Under the pieces are notes generated by a model. The model was not told where the DNA came from. It made no database searches and saw nothing but the letters and a program-made list of their open reading frames with translations. Shown here one piece after another: positions 32,787 to 44,534 of a stretch of 64,000 nucleotides of DNA (its first letter is position 1; each line of letters starts with the position of its first letter). The translations under genes were made by a program, and so were the position numbers. The stretch comes from Aradus depressus (lineage: Eukaryota > Arthropoda > Insecta > Hemiptera > Aradidae): positions 14,012,001 to 14,076,000 of the forward strand of contig OY759214.1 of assembly GCA_963662175.1 (NCBI GenBank), given 5' to 3'.

Positions 32787-35700
32787 ATTTTTGAACTGAG
32801 CCCACTCCACGGAACTCCCCCCTCCCCTCAGCCGAGATCGCTGAAATTTGACTGGTTATGTCCTAAGTGGATTTTAGTTATAAATACGAAATTTGATGTC
32901 AATACATTCATTACATCGGCAGTTATTGGGATTTTTGAATTGAGACCCCACCCCGGGACTCCCCCCTCCCCTCGGCCGATATCGCTGAAATTTGACTGGT
33001 TGAGTCCTCCGTGAATGTTAATTTTAAATACGAAATTTGATGTTGATACATTCATAGATCGGCAGTTATTGGGATTTTTAAATTCAGATTCGCTTATCTA
33101 CCCATTCTCTTCCACCGGCTTCTATACTTCTACACTGGAACGGGGTTTGTTTGTATGTTTATACCAGCATCACGCCCAAACGGCTGGACGAATATTCATA
33201 AAACTTCACATGTAGCATCCTTTCAAGACCGATTGAATAATAGGCTATGTGGCGCACCAAAATTTCGAACGGGAGGGGGGGTTGTAAAGGGGGGCTGAGC
33301 ATAAAAATAGTGCTAACTCATTGATTAATGGTTGGATTGTCATGAAATTTCATATGTAGTATTCTTGAAGGCCGAATTGAAAAAAAAAGTGTGCGACGTC
33401 ACAAAATTGCGAACGGAAGGGAGGTTGTGGATTTTTGAACTGAGCCCCCTCCCCGGAACTCTCCCCTCCTCTCAGCCGAGATCGCTGAAATTTGACTGGT
33501 TATGTCCTAAGTGGATTTTAGTTATAAATACGAAATTTGATGTCAATACATTCATTACATCGGCAGTTATTGGGATTTTTGATTTGAGCCCCCACCCCGG
33601 AACACCCCCCTCCCCTCAGCCGAGATCGCTGAAATTTGACTGGTTATGGCCTAAGTGGATTTTAGTTTTAAATACGAAATTTGATGTCAATACATTCATT
33701 ACAACGGCAGTTATTGGGATTTTTAAATTCAGATTCGCTTATCTACCCATTCTCTTCCACCGGCTTCTATACTTCTACACTGGAACGGGGTTTGTTTGTA
33801 TGTTTATACCAGCATCACGCCCAAACGGCTGGACGAATATTCATAAAACTTCACATGTAGCATCCTTTCAAGACCGATTGAATAATAGGCTATGTGGCGC
33901 ACCAAAATTTCGAACGGGAGGGGGGGTTGTAAAGGGGGGCTAAGCATAAAAATAGTGCTAACTCATTGATTAATGGTTGGATTGTCATGAAATTTCATAT
34001 GTAGTATTCTTGAAGGCCAAATAGAAAAAAAAAGTGTGCGACGTCACAAAATTGCGAACGGGAGGGAGGTTGTGGATTTTTGAACTGTGCCCCCTCCCCG
34101 GAACTCCCCCCTCCCCTCAGCCGAGATCGCTGAAATTTGACTGGTTATGTCCTAAGTGAATTTTAGTTTTAAATACGAAATTTGACGTTGATACAGTCAT
34201 TACATCGGCAGTTATTGGGATTTTTGTATTGAGCCCCCACCCCGGAACTCCCCCCTCCCCTCGGCCGATTTCGCTGATATTTGTCTGGTTAAGTCCTCCG
34301 CGGATGATAATTTTAAATACGAAATTTGAAGTTGATACATTCATTACATCAGCAGTTATTGGGATTTTTAAATTCAGTTTTGCTTATCTACCCATTCTCT
34401 TCCACCGGCTTCTATACTTCTTCTATACTGAAACGGGGTTTGTTTGTATTTTCGTTCTAGCATCACGTCCAAACGGCTGGACGGATATTCATGAAACTTC
34501 ACATGTAGCATCCTTTCAAGACCGATTGAATAATAGGCTTTGTGGCGTCCCAAAATTTCGAACGGGAGGGGGTGTTGTAAGGGGGGGCTAAGCATAAAAA
34601 TAGTGCTAACTCATTGATTAATGGTCGGATTGTCATGAAATTTCATATGTAGTATTCTTGAAGGCCGAATTGAAAAAAAAAGTGTGCGACGTCACAAAAT
34701 TGCGAACGGAAGGGAGGTTGTGGATTTTTGAACTGAGCCCCCTCCCCGGAACTCCCCCCTCCTCTCAGCCGAGATCGCTGAAATTTGACTGGTTATGGCC
34801 TAAGTGGATTTTAGTTTTAAATACAAAATTTGATGTCAATACATTCATTACATCGGCAGTTATTGGGATTTTTGAATTGAGACCCCACCCCGGGACTCCC
34901 CCCTCCCCTCGGCCGATATCGCTGACATTTGACTGGTTGAGTCCTCCGTGAATGTTAATTTTAAATACGAAATTTGATGTTGATACATTCATAGATCGGC
35001 AGTTATTGGGATTTTTAAATTCAGATTCGCTTATCTACCCATTCTCTTCCACCGGCTTCTATACTTCTTCTATACTGAAACGGGGTTTGTTTGTATTTTC
35101 GTTCTAGCATCACGTCCAAACGGCTGGACGGATATTCATGAAACTTCACATGTAGCATCCTTTCAAGACCGATTGAATAATAGGCTTTGTGGCGTCCCAA
35201 AATTTCGAACGGGAGGGGGTGTTGTAAGGGGGGGCTAAGCATAAAAATAGTGCTAACTCATTGATTAATGGTCGGATTGTCATGAAATTTCATATGTAGT
35301 ATTCTTGAAGGCCGAATTGAAAAAAAAAGTGTGCGACGTCACAAAATTGCGAACGGAAGGGAGGTTGTGGATTTTTGAACTGAGCCCCCTCCCCGGAACT
35401 CCCCCCTCCTCTCAGCCGAGATCGCTGAAATTTGACTGGTTATGGCCTAAGTGGATTTTAGTTCTAAATACAAAATTTGATGTCAATACATTCATTACAT
35501 CGGCAGTTATTGGGATTTTTGAATTGAGCCCCCACCCCGGAACTCCCCCCTCCCCTCGGCCGATATCGCTGAAATTTGACTGGTTAAGTCCTCCGCGGAT
35601 GATAATTTTAAATACGAAATTTGAAGTTGATACATTCATTACATCGGCAGTTATTGGGATTTTTAAATTCAGTTTCGCTTATCTACCCATTCTCTTCCAC

Positions 35701-36070
35701 CGGCTTCTATACTTCTTCTATACTGAAACGGGGTTTGTTTGTATTTTGGTTATGTCCTAAGTGGATTTTAGTTTTAAATACGAAATTTGATGTCGATACA
35801 TTCATTACATCGGCAGTTATTGGGATTTTTGTATTGAGCCCCCACCCCGGAACTCCCCCCTCCCCTCGGCCGATATCGCTGAAATTTGACTGGTTTTGTC
35901 CTAAGTGGATTTTAGTTTTAAATACGAAATTTGATGTCGATACATTCATTACATCGGCAGTTATTGGGATTTTTGAATTGAGCCCCTACCCCGGAACTCC
36001 CCCCTCCCCTCGGTCGATATCGCTGAAATTCGACTGGTTATGTCCTCCGTGAATGTTAATTTTAAATACG
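32787..36070 (+). repeat. 647-bp macrosatellite with 144-bp subrepeats
   Basis: 'aacggggtttg' falls at 33139, 33784, 34432, 35079 and 35727, spacings of 645-648 bp. Units 34432-35079 and 35079-35727 are almost identical. Inside each unit a ~144-bp C-rich subunit repeats (for example 'atttttgaa' at 32787 and 32931): 'ggaactcccccctcccct', 'cgatatcgctgaaatttgac', 'aaatacgaaatttgatgtc' and 'cattacatcggcagttattg'. Diverged single copies of this subunit occur at ~48010, 49290 and 62940. Confidence 0.88.
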
Positions 36071-36077
36071 AAATTCG

Positions 36078-36495
36078 GTGTTGCAAGGCGCATACTATCT
36101 AAGGTGACCGGCGTTCTTAAGTAGGAACTAGCTGTGGTTCCTAGTGGTCCTAAGAACTTACTAGCTGGGCTTCCCGCCGTTGCAAGGCATATACTACGAG
36201 TAGCTGTGTGGCCCAGCGTTCCTGAACACGAACTAGCTGTGGTACGAAGCATTCCTAAGAACGTAATAGCTGTTGTGCCCAGCGGTTTTAAGCACACAAT
36301 AACTGTGGTGCCCAGCTGTTCCGAGCACTTACTAGCTGGGATGGTTCGCCGTTGCAAGACTGATACTAGCTGTGGTCACGAGCGTTCTTAAGTACGTACT
36401 GGCTAGGATGTCCAGCGATGCTAAGTATTTAATGGCTGTGGTTTCCGCCGTTGAAAGGCACATACTAGCTGTGGTGTATTCCGTTGAAGGACTAT
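36078..36495 (+). repeat. 66-bp minisatellite, diverged
   Basis: Six to seven degenerate units ('gttgcaaggcgcatactatc', 'ctagctgtggttcctagtgg'). Divergence is higher than in the arrays at 12-13 and 27-30 kb. Confidence 0.75.
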
Positions 36496-36597
36496 AAGCC
36501 TTGTTCCATTTGAATAATTAAACATTATGACATCATGAATGTACTTTCGAAGAATTTAATAGCATTCCAATGAGAGATTAGGAGAAAAATCAAAGTT

Positions 36598-36626
36598 CCC
36601 CGGGCAACGCCGGGTATTACTGCTAG
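36598..36626 (+). terminator. Helitron 3' terminal hairpin and CTAG
   Basis: CCCGG-GCAACG-CCGGG, TATTACTG, CTAG followed by T. It marks the right edge of the whole repeat-dense region. Confidence 0.82.
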
Positions 36627-37150
36627 TATTAAAATAAATAAGTGTAGACCTGATGTATGATAGAAAATAGATAAAAATTATACATTGCGGAAGTAATTAG
36701 AAAACAAAAACAATTCAAAATGATATAAAACAAAATAAGACTTCTGCGAAGAAGGAAATAGTAAAATAGTAGAAGCCATAGATCAAATTGATATGAAAAA
36801 AAAGAGTTTTGCAGCTTAATAATTAGTGAAAATATATCTGCAATAATTTTCATAACTAAAATAATACATTTACAAGCATAATTACATAATAAAATAAAAT
36901 TAACTTGTCTTGAGAAATTAATTATTCTTCAATACTTAGTTGTCAAAAACTAGTGAAAATGTATCTGTAATAATTTGCATAACTAAAACAATACATTTGC
37001 AATAATAATTACATAATAAAATAAACGTGTCTTAGAAAATTATTTATACTTCAATTTTTCAGAAATAATAATATTTCATAAGCAATTAATTAATTGAATA
37101 GCATTTTTCTTCATTTCTAAACCTTTTATAGAGAATAAATGTACATTGAG
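36627..37150. other. AT-rich DNA with a 127-bp tandem duplication
   Basis: No gene is visible. The segment at 36824 ('tagtgaaaatatatctgcaa') is repeated at 36951 ('tagtgaaaatgtatctgtaa') with about 85-90% identity by eye and both copies end 'ttacataataaaataaa'. Confidence 0.65.
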
Positions 37151-37159
37151 AGGGCACCG

Positions 37160-38530
37160 CACAGTGGGCCAGATCCCAAATCTAGCTGGACAAAAGTCCG
37201 AAAATGAAGTGAGAGATTTGGAGAAGAAAACAACCTGGTTCAACAAGTATGTGAGAGAGAAATAAACAAAGGGAATTATAGAGAACAAAGTCAATATAGC
37301 GCAGCGATGAAATAAACAAACCATGCAAACAGCCGCATTATCTTGGAGGCGAGGTAGTTTTACTCCATCACTTACCTGTCAGTATCGCCTCCGAACATTA
37401 CTAATCTTTTCTTCATTATTCTTCCATGGAAGGCAATCAAAAAGGAAAGTCTTAGCAATTTTTGTTTAGTCTTAAGTCAGTCACAAAGTGTTGGAAGGGC
37501 CGCAAGAATAGTGCACGTTTGAAAAAAAAAAGTTCATTCCAGTTCATAAAGGCGTAATTATTTTCGTACCTCTCATTATTCTTGTTTGTTGACTAGTAGA
37601 TAATAGAATGGCACTAAATTTAACGACCCGTTTTGCCCAGTTTTTTTTTCACTAATGTTATCATATTTGTAACTGCAGGTGTGAAAATGTCTATGTACAG
37701 AAGGGAGTTGTACGATGTGTTGAGAGCCAGCAATCGTTCTATTGAAAATACCCTCGAACAAATTACATTTCTTTTTGACTATACGAAGAAAAAATGTGGA
37801 CTCGGCAGCTATTGATACGCCAAAGCAAGGAGGTGGCAATACAAATGATGGCAATGATTTTTCAATGAACAGCTGAAATTACTGGCGTAGATGAAGAATT
37901 AATCGAAAGGTTTAGCATACTCCTATAGGCTTTGTCATCAGGGTATGATATTTATTTGGAAGCCTTTGAAACTTTCGCTGCTGAAACTGCTCGTAGGTAC
38001 GCCTTGCTGTATGATTGGTACACCATGCCTGTCATTGTTCATAAAATACTTATACATATATGGGAGTGCTCTTATCAAACATTTTCTAATACCTATCGGA
38101 CAGCTGGCCGAAGACGTTCAAGAAAGCTAACATAAGGAGATAAAAAGATTCAGGGAACACTTTTCTAGAAAAATGGATCGATTTTCTACTAACAGACATT
38201 TTAAACAACCTGCTCATTTTCTCTGATCCTTTTATTGGCTCCCTCAGACCACTGCCTATCAAAAAAACTGGTATAAGTGAAAAAGTTAGACAGATACTCT
38301 TAATTTCAACAACGATTTCGGCAGAAATTAGCAGTGAAGACAACAATGCCGTTAGTGATTTTGGTCTGTCGCTCTAATTATAATAATTAAAAAACTAATT
38401 GACAAACCGTAGTGTTATTCGTCATTTTTCTGCCGTTTTATGCCCTTCTGAATTATTGAAAAATGATAATTTATCAGTAACTTATTCACAAGACTTTTGA
38501 CCCGCTAGATTCGGGATCTGGCCCACTGTG
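37160..38530 (+). mobile_element. Transib-like DNA transposon, 1371 bp, defective
   Basis: Terminal inverted repeats of ~39 bp with about three mismatches: left CACAGTGGGCCAGATCCC at 37160, right the inverse, ending GGGCCCACTGTG-like at 38530. Both ends start CACAGTG, the sequence of the RAG recombination-signal heptamer; Transib ends are known to match CACWRTG. A GC-rich 5-bp target duplication (CACCG left, CGCCG right; one difference) fits Transib. The inside encodes the C-terminal part of a Transib-type transposase with stops. Confidence 0.85.
37680..38377 (+). pseudogene. Transib transposase remnant (C-terminal part)
   Basis: Translated in pieces: YRRELYDVLRASNRSIE (37695), DTPKQGGGNTNDGN (37815), ITGVDEELIERFSILL-like (37880), SSGYDIYLEAFETFAAETAR (37935), YDWYTMPVIVHKILIH (38010), then a frame change to LIKHFLIPIGQLAEDVQES (38073) and a stop (38130). 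The frame resumes with DPFIGSLRPLPIKKTG (38227) and a stop at 38377. 'MP-x2-VHKIL-HG' and 'LPIGQL-EE-QE' are hallmarks of Transib transposases. The second region is the one homologous to the RAG1 segment carrying the catalytic Glu. The N-terminal half with the first catalytic Asp residues is missing. Confidence 0.8.
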
Positions 38531-38690
38531 CGCCGGTAGCTCAGTGATATACATGCTTGCTTACTGAGCTCAAGATCCCGGGTTCGAAACCCAGCCCAGG
38601 CCCTTAGTTTATTTTATTTGGGAGGTAAAATAACAATCCTTAAGTTTATTTTACCTTCCAGATAAAATAAACTTAAGCACGCCGTAGTTA

Positions 38691-39706
38691 AAGACCAATG
38701 AAATAAAAAGTTTAAAAAGTCGTCCTTTTAGTGGTCCAGAGCCTGAAGACATTTTCAGAGAAAAACTGATATCTGAATCCTCTAAGAATTTATAAATATA
38801 TTTTAATATAAGGGGATAGAAAGATATGTGCTAATTTGCAAGAGGATTATGGAACGAAGTCCTCTGACGTTGAATCCCGTTGCTCAGCAACCAGAACACC
38901 CACGATCCTACCAAGAGAAGAAATTATTATTGGCAAATGTACTGCTATTATTTATTAAAGAATATGAAGAGACAGTTTAGTTCTGTCTTATGATAAACGA
39001 TGTCTACTTTAGATCCAACATATGTGAATTAATATTTGCTCCTTTTTTGATAATATTAAATAAATGTTTCTACGTTGCCTCCATTATCCACCGCTCCTTT
39101 ACGCGTCAGAAACAAACAGAGAGAACATTTATTAGAAGTTGGAATTAAAACCAACTCAGAGGAAGACACCAAGATAGGAGTTATGACAAATAAGTGAGAG
39201 CTGAGAGTTTGATTGAATGTCTGGTCGTTGGACCGTGCACACATACACAAACATTGACATATATAAACATATACCCCACACACACACACACACACATGTT
39301 CCAACGGCCGACACTCTTCTGTTATTAATGGTTCAATGTTCCTCCTACACACCGCTGTGTTTTTTCTTCAAGAAAGAATCACGTCTGACATTAGGGGTCA
39401 TATACAGTTTTGTATAGCGTGTTATACATAAATGAAGGATTGTCGGATAGTCATATCATTAAGCATAATAAATTAGGAATTGTTTTGAAATATCTGTAAA
39501 ACAAACTTTAGAGATCTTCATTATTTCCTGTACTTGGTGTCTTATTTTATTTTACTTTAATAAAGTACTGTTATAGTTATGCCTAACGTTTCCAGTTTTG
39601 TCCGGGTTAACTAAAATTTTTAATACTAAACTTACAAAAATTATGAATAACCCCAATCATATAAACAAAATAAATCTATAAATCCGCAGAATGCGAGTAT
39701 AAGCAG
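38691..39706. other. Intergenic, no gene seen
   Basis: AT-rich. It contains a (CA)8-10 microsatellite at 39276-39296 and nothing I can assign. Short frames here have no recognisable protein. Confidence 0.6.
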
Positions 39707-40115
39707 CAGTGGCGCGCTTGGTGACGGAGTAGGGGAGCAGGTGGTGGAAGTCGCGTCGCTCGCTCATCACGCGTCAGTCAGTAATTATTCCAATCGGTAA
39801 ATTATCGGCACAGTAATAGAGTGCGACTCCGCATTGCATTTCCTTCAACTTTGTTGTGTTTCTAAACAAGTTTTTTATTTTCAGAAAATCTTTATAGTTC
39901 AATAACAAAATAACCAAATGTCAAAAAGAAAGTATGAGTTCTCAGATCAATTACAATCTGAATTTAAATTCTTGAAAAAAGACAAGATGACGAAAAGTAC
40001 AATGCTTTGTGAGATTTGCAATACCTACGTCTTTTAATACAGGTCGCGGAGATGTTGAAGCCCATATTAAACCTGAAAATCACAAACAGTTCGCAAGTAG
40101 TAAGCAAGCTTCTAC
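39707..40115 (+). mobile_element. hAT-like transposon 5' end
   Basis: CAGTGGCGCGCTTGG at 39707 looks like a hAT terminal sequence. A GC-richer 210-bp leader with the start of a BED-like zinc-finger protein (39918) follows. I found no matching right end with an 8-bp duplication, so the extent is unknown. Confidence 0.5.
39918..40115 (+). pseudogene. hAT transposase N-terminus (zinc finger), broken
   Basis: Reads MSKRKYEFSDQLQSEFKFL, then MLCEICNTYVF, a stop at 40036, and after a shift TGRGDVEAHIKPENHKQF. The pattern C-x2-C..H-x4-6-H with 'G-x-D(V/I)-x2-H' is the BED-like finger at the start of many insect hAT transposases and their relatives. Nothing after ~40115 continues it; a splice donor is possible but unproven. 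Confidence 0.6.
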
Positions 40116-40730
40116 CATTATTTTATACAATTATTTTCTGATCTGTAGCTAATGATGATATATCATTTTTTTTTTCCTTTTCTTTAAGAGTTTTTTAAAA
40201 TTTACTCTTAAGCAGTAGCATTGTCTTTATTTTAACTGATTATTTTTCATTTGCATTTATTGTATAATTACACAATAATGGTTAAGGAACCTTATTGTGT
40301 AATTGTACCTCTGTAAATGCGACTATTATAATAAACTCTTCTTCTTTTTTCCTCTCCAATTTTTTTTTTCTTAAATTATATATTTGTGTATAGCACCTTT
40401 TCTTGCTGGTCCAAAGAAATGTTGTTGTTGTTTTGTTTTTTTTAGAAATTTTTCTTTCTGATAGAGCTGTGGAGTATCCGGGATTAACTTTTGAAAATTA
40501 TGGTAGGCCTAGGTATGGATGAGTTCATATCCGTTTACCGCGAAATAAATTAATATGATTGTTACAGTCTTTATAACAGTATAACAAGCTCTCGCTTGTA
40601 CGAGTATTTAACTACCTACTGTCTTATCACTTTAATGAAGCGCAGGATCCTTTCCAAGGACTTTACTCAACCAATCCAGGTTGAGGCTCACCTCATCAAA
40701 GATTAAGTAAGTCTTAGGAGAATATAGTAT
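40116..40730. other. Low-complexity AT-rich DNA
   Basis: T-rich tracts and an inverted pair near 40262-40300 ('ttacacaataatggttaagg' and 'ccttattgtgtaattg'). No gene seen. Confidence 0.55.
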
Positions 40731-40764
40731 AAAGTACTAGGATAGAGAAACCTAGGTGTAGAGT

Positions 40765-40950
40765 ATCAAAAGTCACAGAGAGCTGAGGGACATCTTCTGG
40801 CAATACCCGACCGTAGTAGCAGACATGAGGTCACAACCCGTGCTGTGGGCTGGGCATGGAAGAGCGAATCGCAGACAGCCATAGGGCGCATCATGCACGC
40901 TCAGGTCCAAGGAGACAGATCAGATAGTCCGACCTAGTGGAACATCGTCT
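40765..40950 (+). pseudogene. Non-LTR RT C-terminal remnant (+)
   Basis: Frame ELRDIFWQYPTVVADMRSQ, VLWAGHGRANRRQP, stop. It parallels the better-preserved tail at 46690-46780 (RELRDLYKSPDLVA.., RLRWLGHLQRM). The W-A/L-G-H motif is the usual C-terminal tail of RTE-like and related ORF2 proteins. Several stops. Confidence 0.55.
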
Positions 40951-40982
40951 GGTGAACTTATGGCTGGCGCTGTTGTGAGCGG

Positions 40983-41200
40983 CTAAGGATCAGGATCCGT
41001 CAACGGAGTAACAGTAAGTAAGTCATCGAAGATTCTCCATCGGAGGTGTGAATAATCCTCACATTCGTCCAGGATGTGTAGCGTGCCTTCCTCCATCATT
41101 CCATATCTTCTGGGGAAAGGATCCGGAACAAGACCAATTATAAAGTGTTCTGTTAGGTACTCGACCATTTTTCTCAAACTCTTCTGGGGTTAGCGAACGA
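40983..41200 (-). pseudogene. Non-LTR ORF2 C-terminal zinc-finger remnant (-)
   Basis: Minus-strand frame with LTEHFIIGLVPDPFPRRYGM, EGTLHILDECEDYSHLR. This is the TGH..L..IGL-x-D-P / C-x-C / E-x2-x-H-(I/L)-L-x2-C-x2-(Y/L) pattern that ends many non-LTR ORF2 proteins with RNase H. The first cysteines are lost. It abuts an unrelated plus-strand RT remnant, so two elements are juxtaposed. Confidence 0.5.
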
Positions 41201-41579
41201 CCGAACACACTTCAAATTCTCTCCTCTGTTAATACCTACCTCTTAACAAACAAGTATTTATGTCAATATTAACCTAGATTAAATTTCTTCTTTATGTGCT
41301 TTTTTCTATTCAGACATGAAATAGCTATATACTGTACATCTATGTTTCATTGATTTCATAGATTTTTTTTTTTTTTTTCGATTTTATTTTATTTTAGTTA
41401 ACAAGCTTTGGTGTCAATATTAACGTAGATCAAATATTCTTCTACTCAGACATACAGTAACTATATACCGCACATTCATGTTATGTTATATTGATTACAT
41501 AGAACTTTTTATATTTTATTTTGGTTTCTTGTTATTTCCTCGTTTTAAAGTATATCCACAGTTGGTCAATACCGTTAGA

Positions 41580-41790
41580 ATAGGCATTTGGTTGGGATTT
41601 GGTACCTCTTACGCCAAGTACTCTTAACTTAATATAAATATGTCTGCCTAGCTCAAATCTCCATTATTGTTGAACCTGGTGCTGACGATGGCGTAATCCG
41701 AAACCGGTACACATTTATGTATTTGTTTGTGGAATTAGACAATGTAAGTGTTCAATAAAAAAGTGCTTTATTCATCATCTTTTTAATTTT
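41580..41790 (+). mobile_element. Non-LTR 3' end-like module
   Basis: Contains 'gctgacgatggcgtaatccg' + 'aaaccggtac' at 41681-41710 and 'caataaaaaagtgctttatt' at 41753. This is a type of sequence often seen at 3' ends of insect non-LTR elements. Segment J (7735-7765) carries its reverse complement. Confidence 0.45.
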
Positions 41791-42950
41791 ATAATCCGTT
41801 AAGTGTTCCTGTAACTCCGGCAGGTAAAATTCGGAGCCCAATTGGAAACTTACCCTTGAAAAGTGTAGCCATCAAATATGGAAATATAAACGGTTCCCGG
41901 ACGATGTACGTATACTTCAGGAATTCCGACCAAATGGCACTCAATTGGCTAATTTTTGAGACGCGAGTCTTGACGCCGTCAGTGTTGAGAGCTCTCTCCC
42001 TCTCTGTCTCACTTCTTGAAGGACTCTCTGAAGAAAGTTAATTGATAGAGGTTTAGAATAGAGGGCGCGGCCCCCCGCCGTGGCCACATTAGCCCCCTGC
42101 CGTTCGTCAGACCAAACAGACGTTCGCCTCACTCGCTCCAATACAATGCTGCATTGTCCCGGCCAAACCAACCAAGTTTCCCTCAGAGGTCACTGCCCGT
42201 CCGCGGAAACTTCTTAATATACACCAAGAACTCCATGTGCTGGTTAGCTAAGGACAAGACTAATTTTATTTCTTACTTTTCCAAGGGCCTATCTCACCCA
42301 CCAATGGATGTCTTTCTTGACTTGGCAGAAACCGGAACCTGAAATTTTGGAACAAGACAGAGCCGGGGGAAAGAAATTCTACATAATCACCTTCGGATTA
42401 GATTTTCGAGGACAATGGAAGTAACTATGTGATCCGACTGACTGACAGGATTGCCTTTCTTATGACTACTCCATAGTTCTCATATCATGAGTGTCATGAG
42501 AATTTGGACAACTATAAGGAAAGAAATTTAGTAGTAAATCTATATTTGTTTTACTAGTAAGTCCGAAAACTATACCTAACGATGACCTTAAACTTTGTTA
42601 ATATTTTTGCAAGAAGTTGACCCCAGCAAATATGAGAAGATACACGTTCTCAATTAACATACCTTGGATTTAACTAAAGCTAAATGACCCTTGACAAAGA
42701 CCTAAAACATTGCAACTACACGGCCTTTCAGAATATAACTCTGCGCTATATGTAATCAAATTATAAGGTCATGACCTTTTTATTTAGGATCTTTCTTGAA
42801 TGCATATTTATATTTATGCAATAAAACACATATATTTAAAAATCCTTGTAAGTTTTAAAGAATGTCTATGCATAAATCTTGGCCTCAATTAAATTCATAA
42901 TCCATGTATGTAAATTCAATTAAATCATTTTTGAAGATAATATAAAGAAA
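41791..42950. other. Intergenic, no gene seen
   Basis: Two short overlapping frames (41856-42041 and 41941-42171) with no recognisable domain. A GC-rich patch lies at 42060-42190. I see no promoter or RNA gene I could defend. Confidence 0.5.
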
Positions 42951-43060
42951 AAAATATGTTTTTTTAAAAATATTATATATTTCACAAAATATATGGGAGT
43001 ACGTTCGGTACTGCTAACATCTTCAGCCACAACTTAACAAATAGTAAATGGAAGATCAAC
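42950..43060 (-). repeat. Dispersed repeat P (inverted relative to 60540)
   Basis: On the minus strand: 'tatttgttaagttgtggctg', 'gaagatgttagcagtaccga', 'acgtactcccatatattttg', 'tgaaatatataatattt'. The same series, on the plus strand, lies at 60540-60625; its last part also lies at 59755-59800. Family unknown. Confidence 0.7.
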
Positions 43061-44534
43061 AAAACAATCCAAACTACCTTTTTCCAGTTCCCTCGGGGTT
43101 TTTTCTTGTCTCTCCTGGACGGTGAAATCTTAAAAACATGGAAAACAATAAAAAAACAAACAATCACAGTTGAAAATTGTCGATTAAATGGTAGAAAAAA
43201 AAAATAGTAGATAAATGGATATCAAATTCTTAAGATTAATTATTAAAATGTAAAAAAGAAGAGGATTAAGTGTTAATCTTAAATAAATGATAAATAAATA
43301 AAAATATAAATAATAATTAATAATTGAATTAATAATAATGTAGTAATAATTAAATAAACATTAAATAATAAAAATTACCACATTTCCTGTAGAAAATTTA
43401 TCTCTTTTCTTTTACTAAATTTTAATTTTTACAGTAATTCCCGAAAAGGGCCCTAAAAATATTAAAAGTTCAAGATGTGCAATTTTTAAGAAAGTGCACG
43501 TATATTTAAAAACATTTCAATAAACAAACTTTTCATTTGGATTTCTAAAGAGATGCCATCTTGTCTTCTAAATTTTGCAAAAATATTAAATCTAATCCAA
43601 AGGTTTTCAAATTATCTTACTGAACCAACAGGGAAAATGAATAGAATAGAATTTACGAGAACAAATAATTGGGTTTATTTTTTAAAATCATCTACATTAT
43701 TAAATAAAAATACTAAACATTGAAACAAACAAAAATCAAAAGAAAAATCTTAAAAACTAAATTCTTGAAACTAATTCAATCTTTTTTTGTTTTATATTTT
43801 TGGCCATTCTTTAAAATTAAGTTATATATTTCTGGGCATATATCCTGTACATATAAACAAACAACAATAACTTCTTTGCGGATCAATTTCACCGTCAATT
43901 CACTTCTATTTAGTTCATTACAACTTAAGCTTAAACACCACTCTACATCTTCCGACCGTCTCCATTGAAACCAGGCCTCGACTCGTCTCTAGGCACACTA
44001 AAAACAGTTGATGGCCATGTTTTGTTTTCTACATGCATTTGTTTTAAAAGAAATGGTTTCTTATTATTTATAGAAAAATAAATATAATTAATTCTTTTTA
44101 ATATTAATGATTTAATGTGTGTATATTTTTTTTTATACATCACAACAATATATATCTTAGATTATAAATATTTCTTTAAGATAAATCTTCTTTCAGGACG
44201 TTACTTCGGAACATTCAGCATCTGTTCCTCAGATCACAAAGAAGTAAAATAGACAAAAAATTGCAAATAAAATAACAAATTATATTTACAGATTTAAATA
44301 AAGTAAAAAAGTAGGTAGATAATAAAAAAAATAATAATAAAAACATTAAGGAAATTAATTATAATAGAAATTATAGGATACTAGTGGAGTACCTCAGCAA
44401 GAAACTAAAAATGAAAGCAAAACTTAAAGCTTTTATATAAAAAACACTATTTTTATATGATAAGTAGTTTTTTTTATATTTTTTGGACAACGAGAAAAAA
44501 ATTCGGTACATACATAAACATAATTGAATTTAAT
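43061..44534. other. AT-rich intergenic DNA
   Basis: Long stretches of A/T with (TAAA)n- and (AAT)n-like segments at 43270-43380 and 44300-44345. Nothing assignable. Confidence 0.55.

Larger units (their letters stand above)
32666..36626 (+). mobile_element. Helitron-derived macrosatellite block
   Basis: No canonical 5' TC end remains. Most of the block is a ~647-bp tandem repeat that includes the Helitron subterminal motif 'aacggggtttgtttgta'. A degraded 66-bp minisatellite (36078-36495), the conserved 3' segment and a perfect hairpin with CTAG at 36623-36626 follow. The next host base is T, as Helitrons require. I interpret this as a Helitron in which a large internal part was amplified. 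Confidence 0.75.
37151..38690 (+). repeat. tRNA-derived SINE, split by Transib
   Basis: The SINE head 'agggcaccg' lies at 37151-37159 and continues after the Transib at 38531 with 'cgccggtagctcagtgatat'. The A box is 'tagctcagtgat' and the B box 'ggttcgaaaccc', the two internal RNA polymerase III promoter boxes. A body follows with 'cccttagtttatttt', 'gggaggtaaaataa' and 'cttaagcacgccgt'. The intact head at 61429 ('gagggcgccggtagctcagt') confirms the join. The body contains an inverted duplication ('aaggtaaaataaacttaag' type), giving a hairpin at 38612-38680. Confidence 0.8.

Noticed and set aside
33332..36052. Plus-strand frames of 97-203 codons and minus-strand 73-80-codon frames in the 647-bp macrosatellite
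   Set aside because: They track the repeat period and change frame between units; no domain.
38528..38600. Functional tRNA gene
   Set aside because: A and B boxes are present but no full cloverleaf with paired acceptor stem can be drawn; the sequence continues into the SINE body and related heads occur elsewhere.
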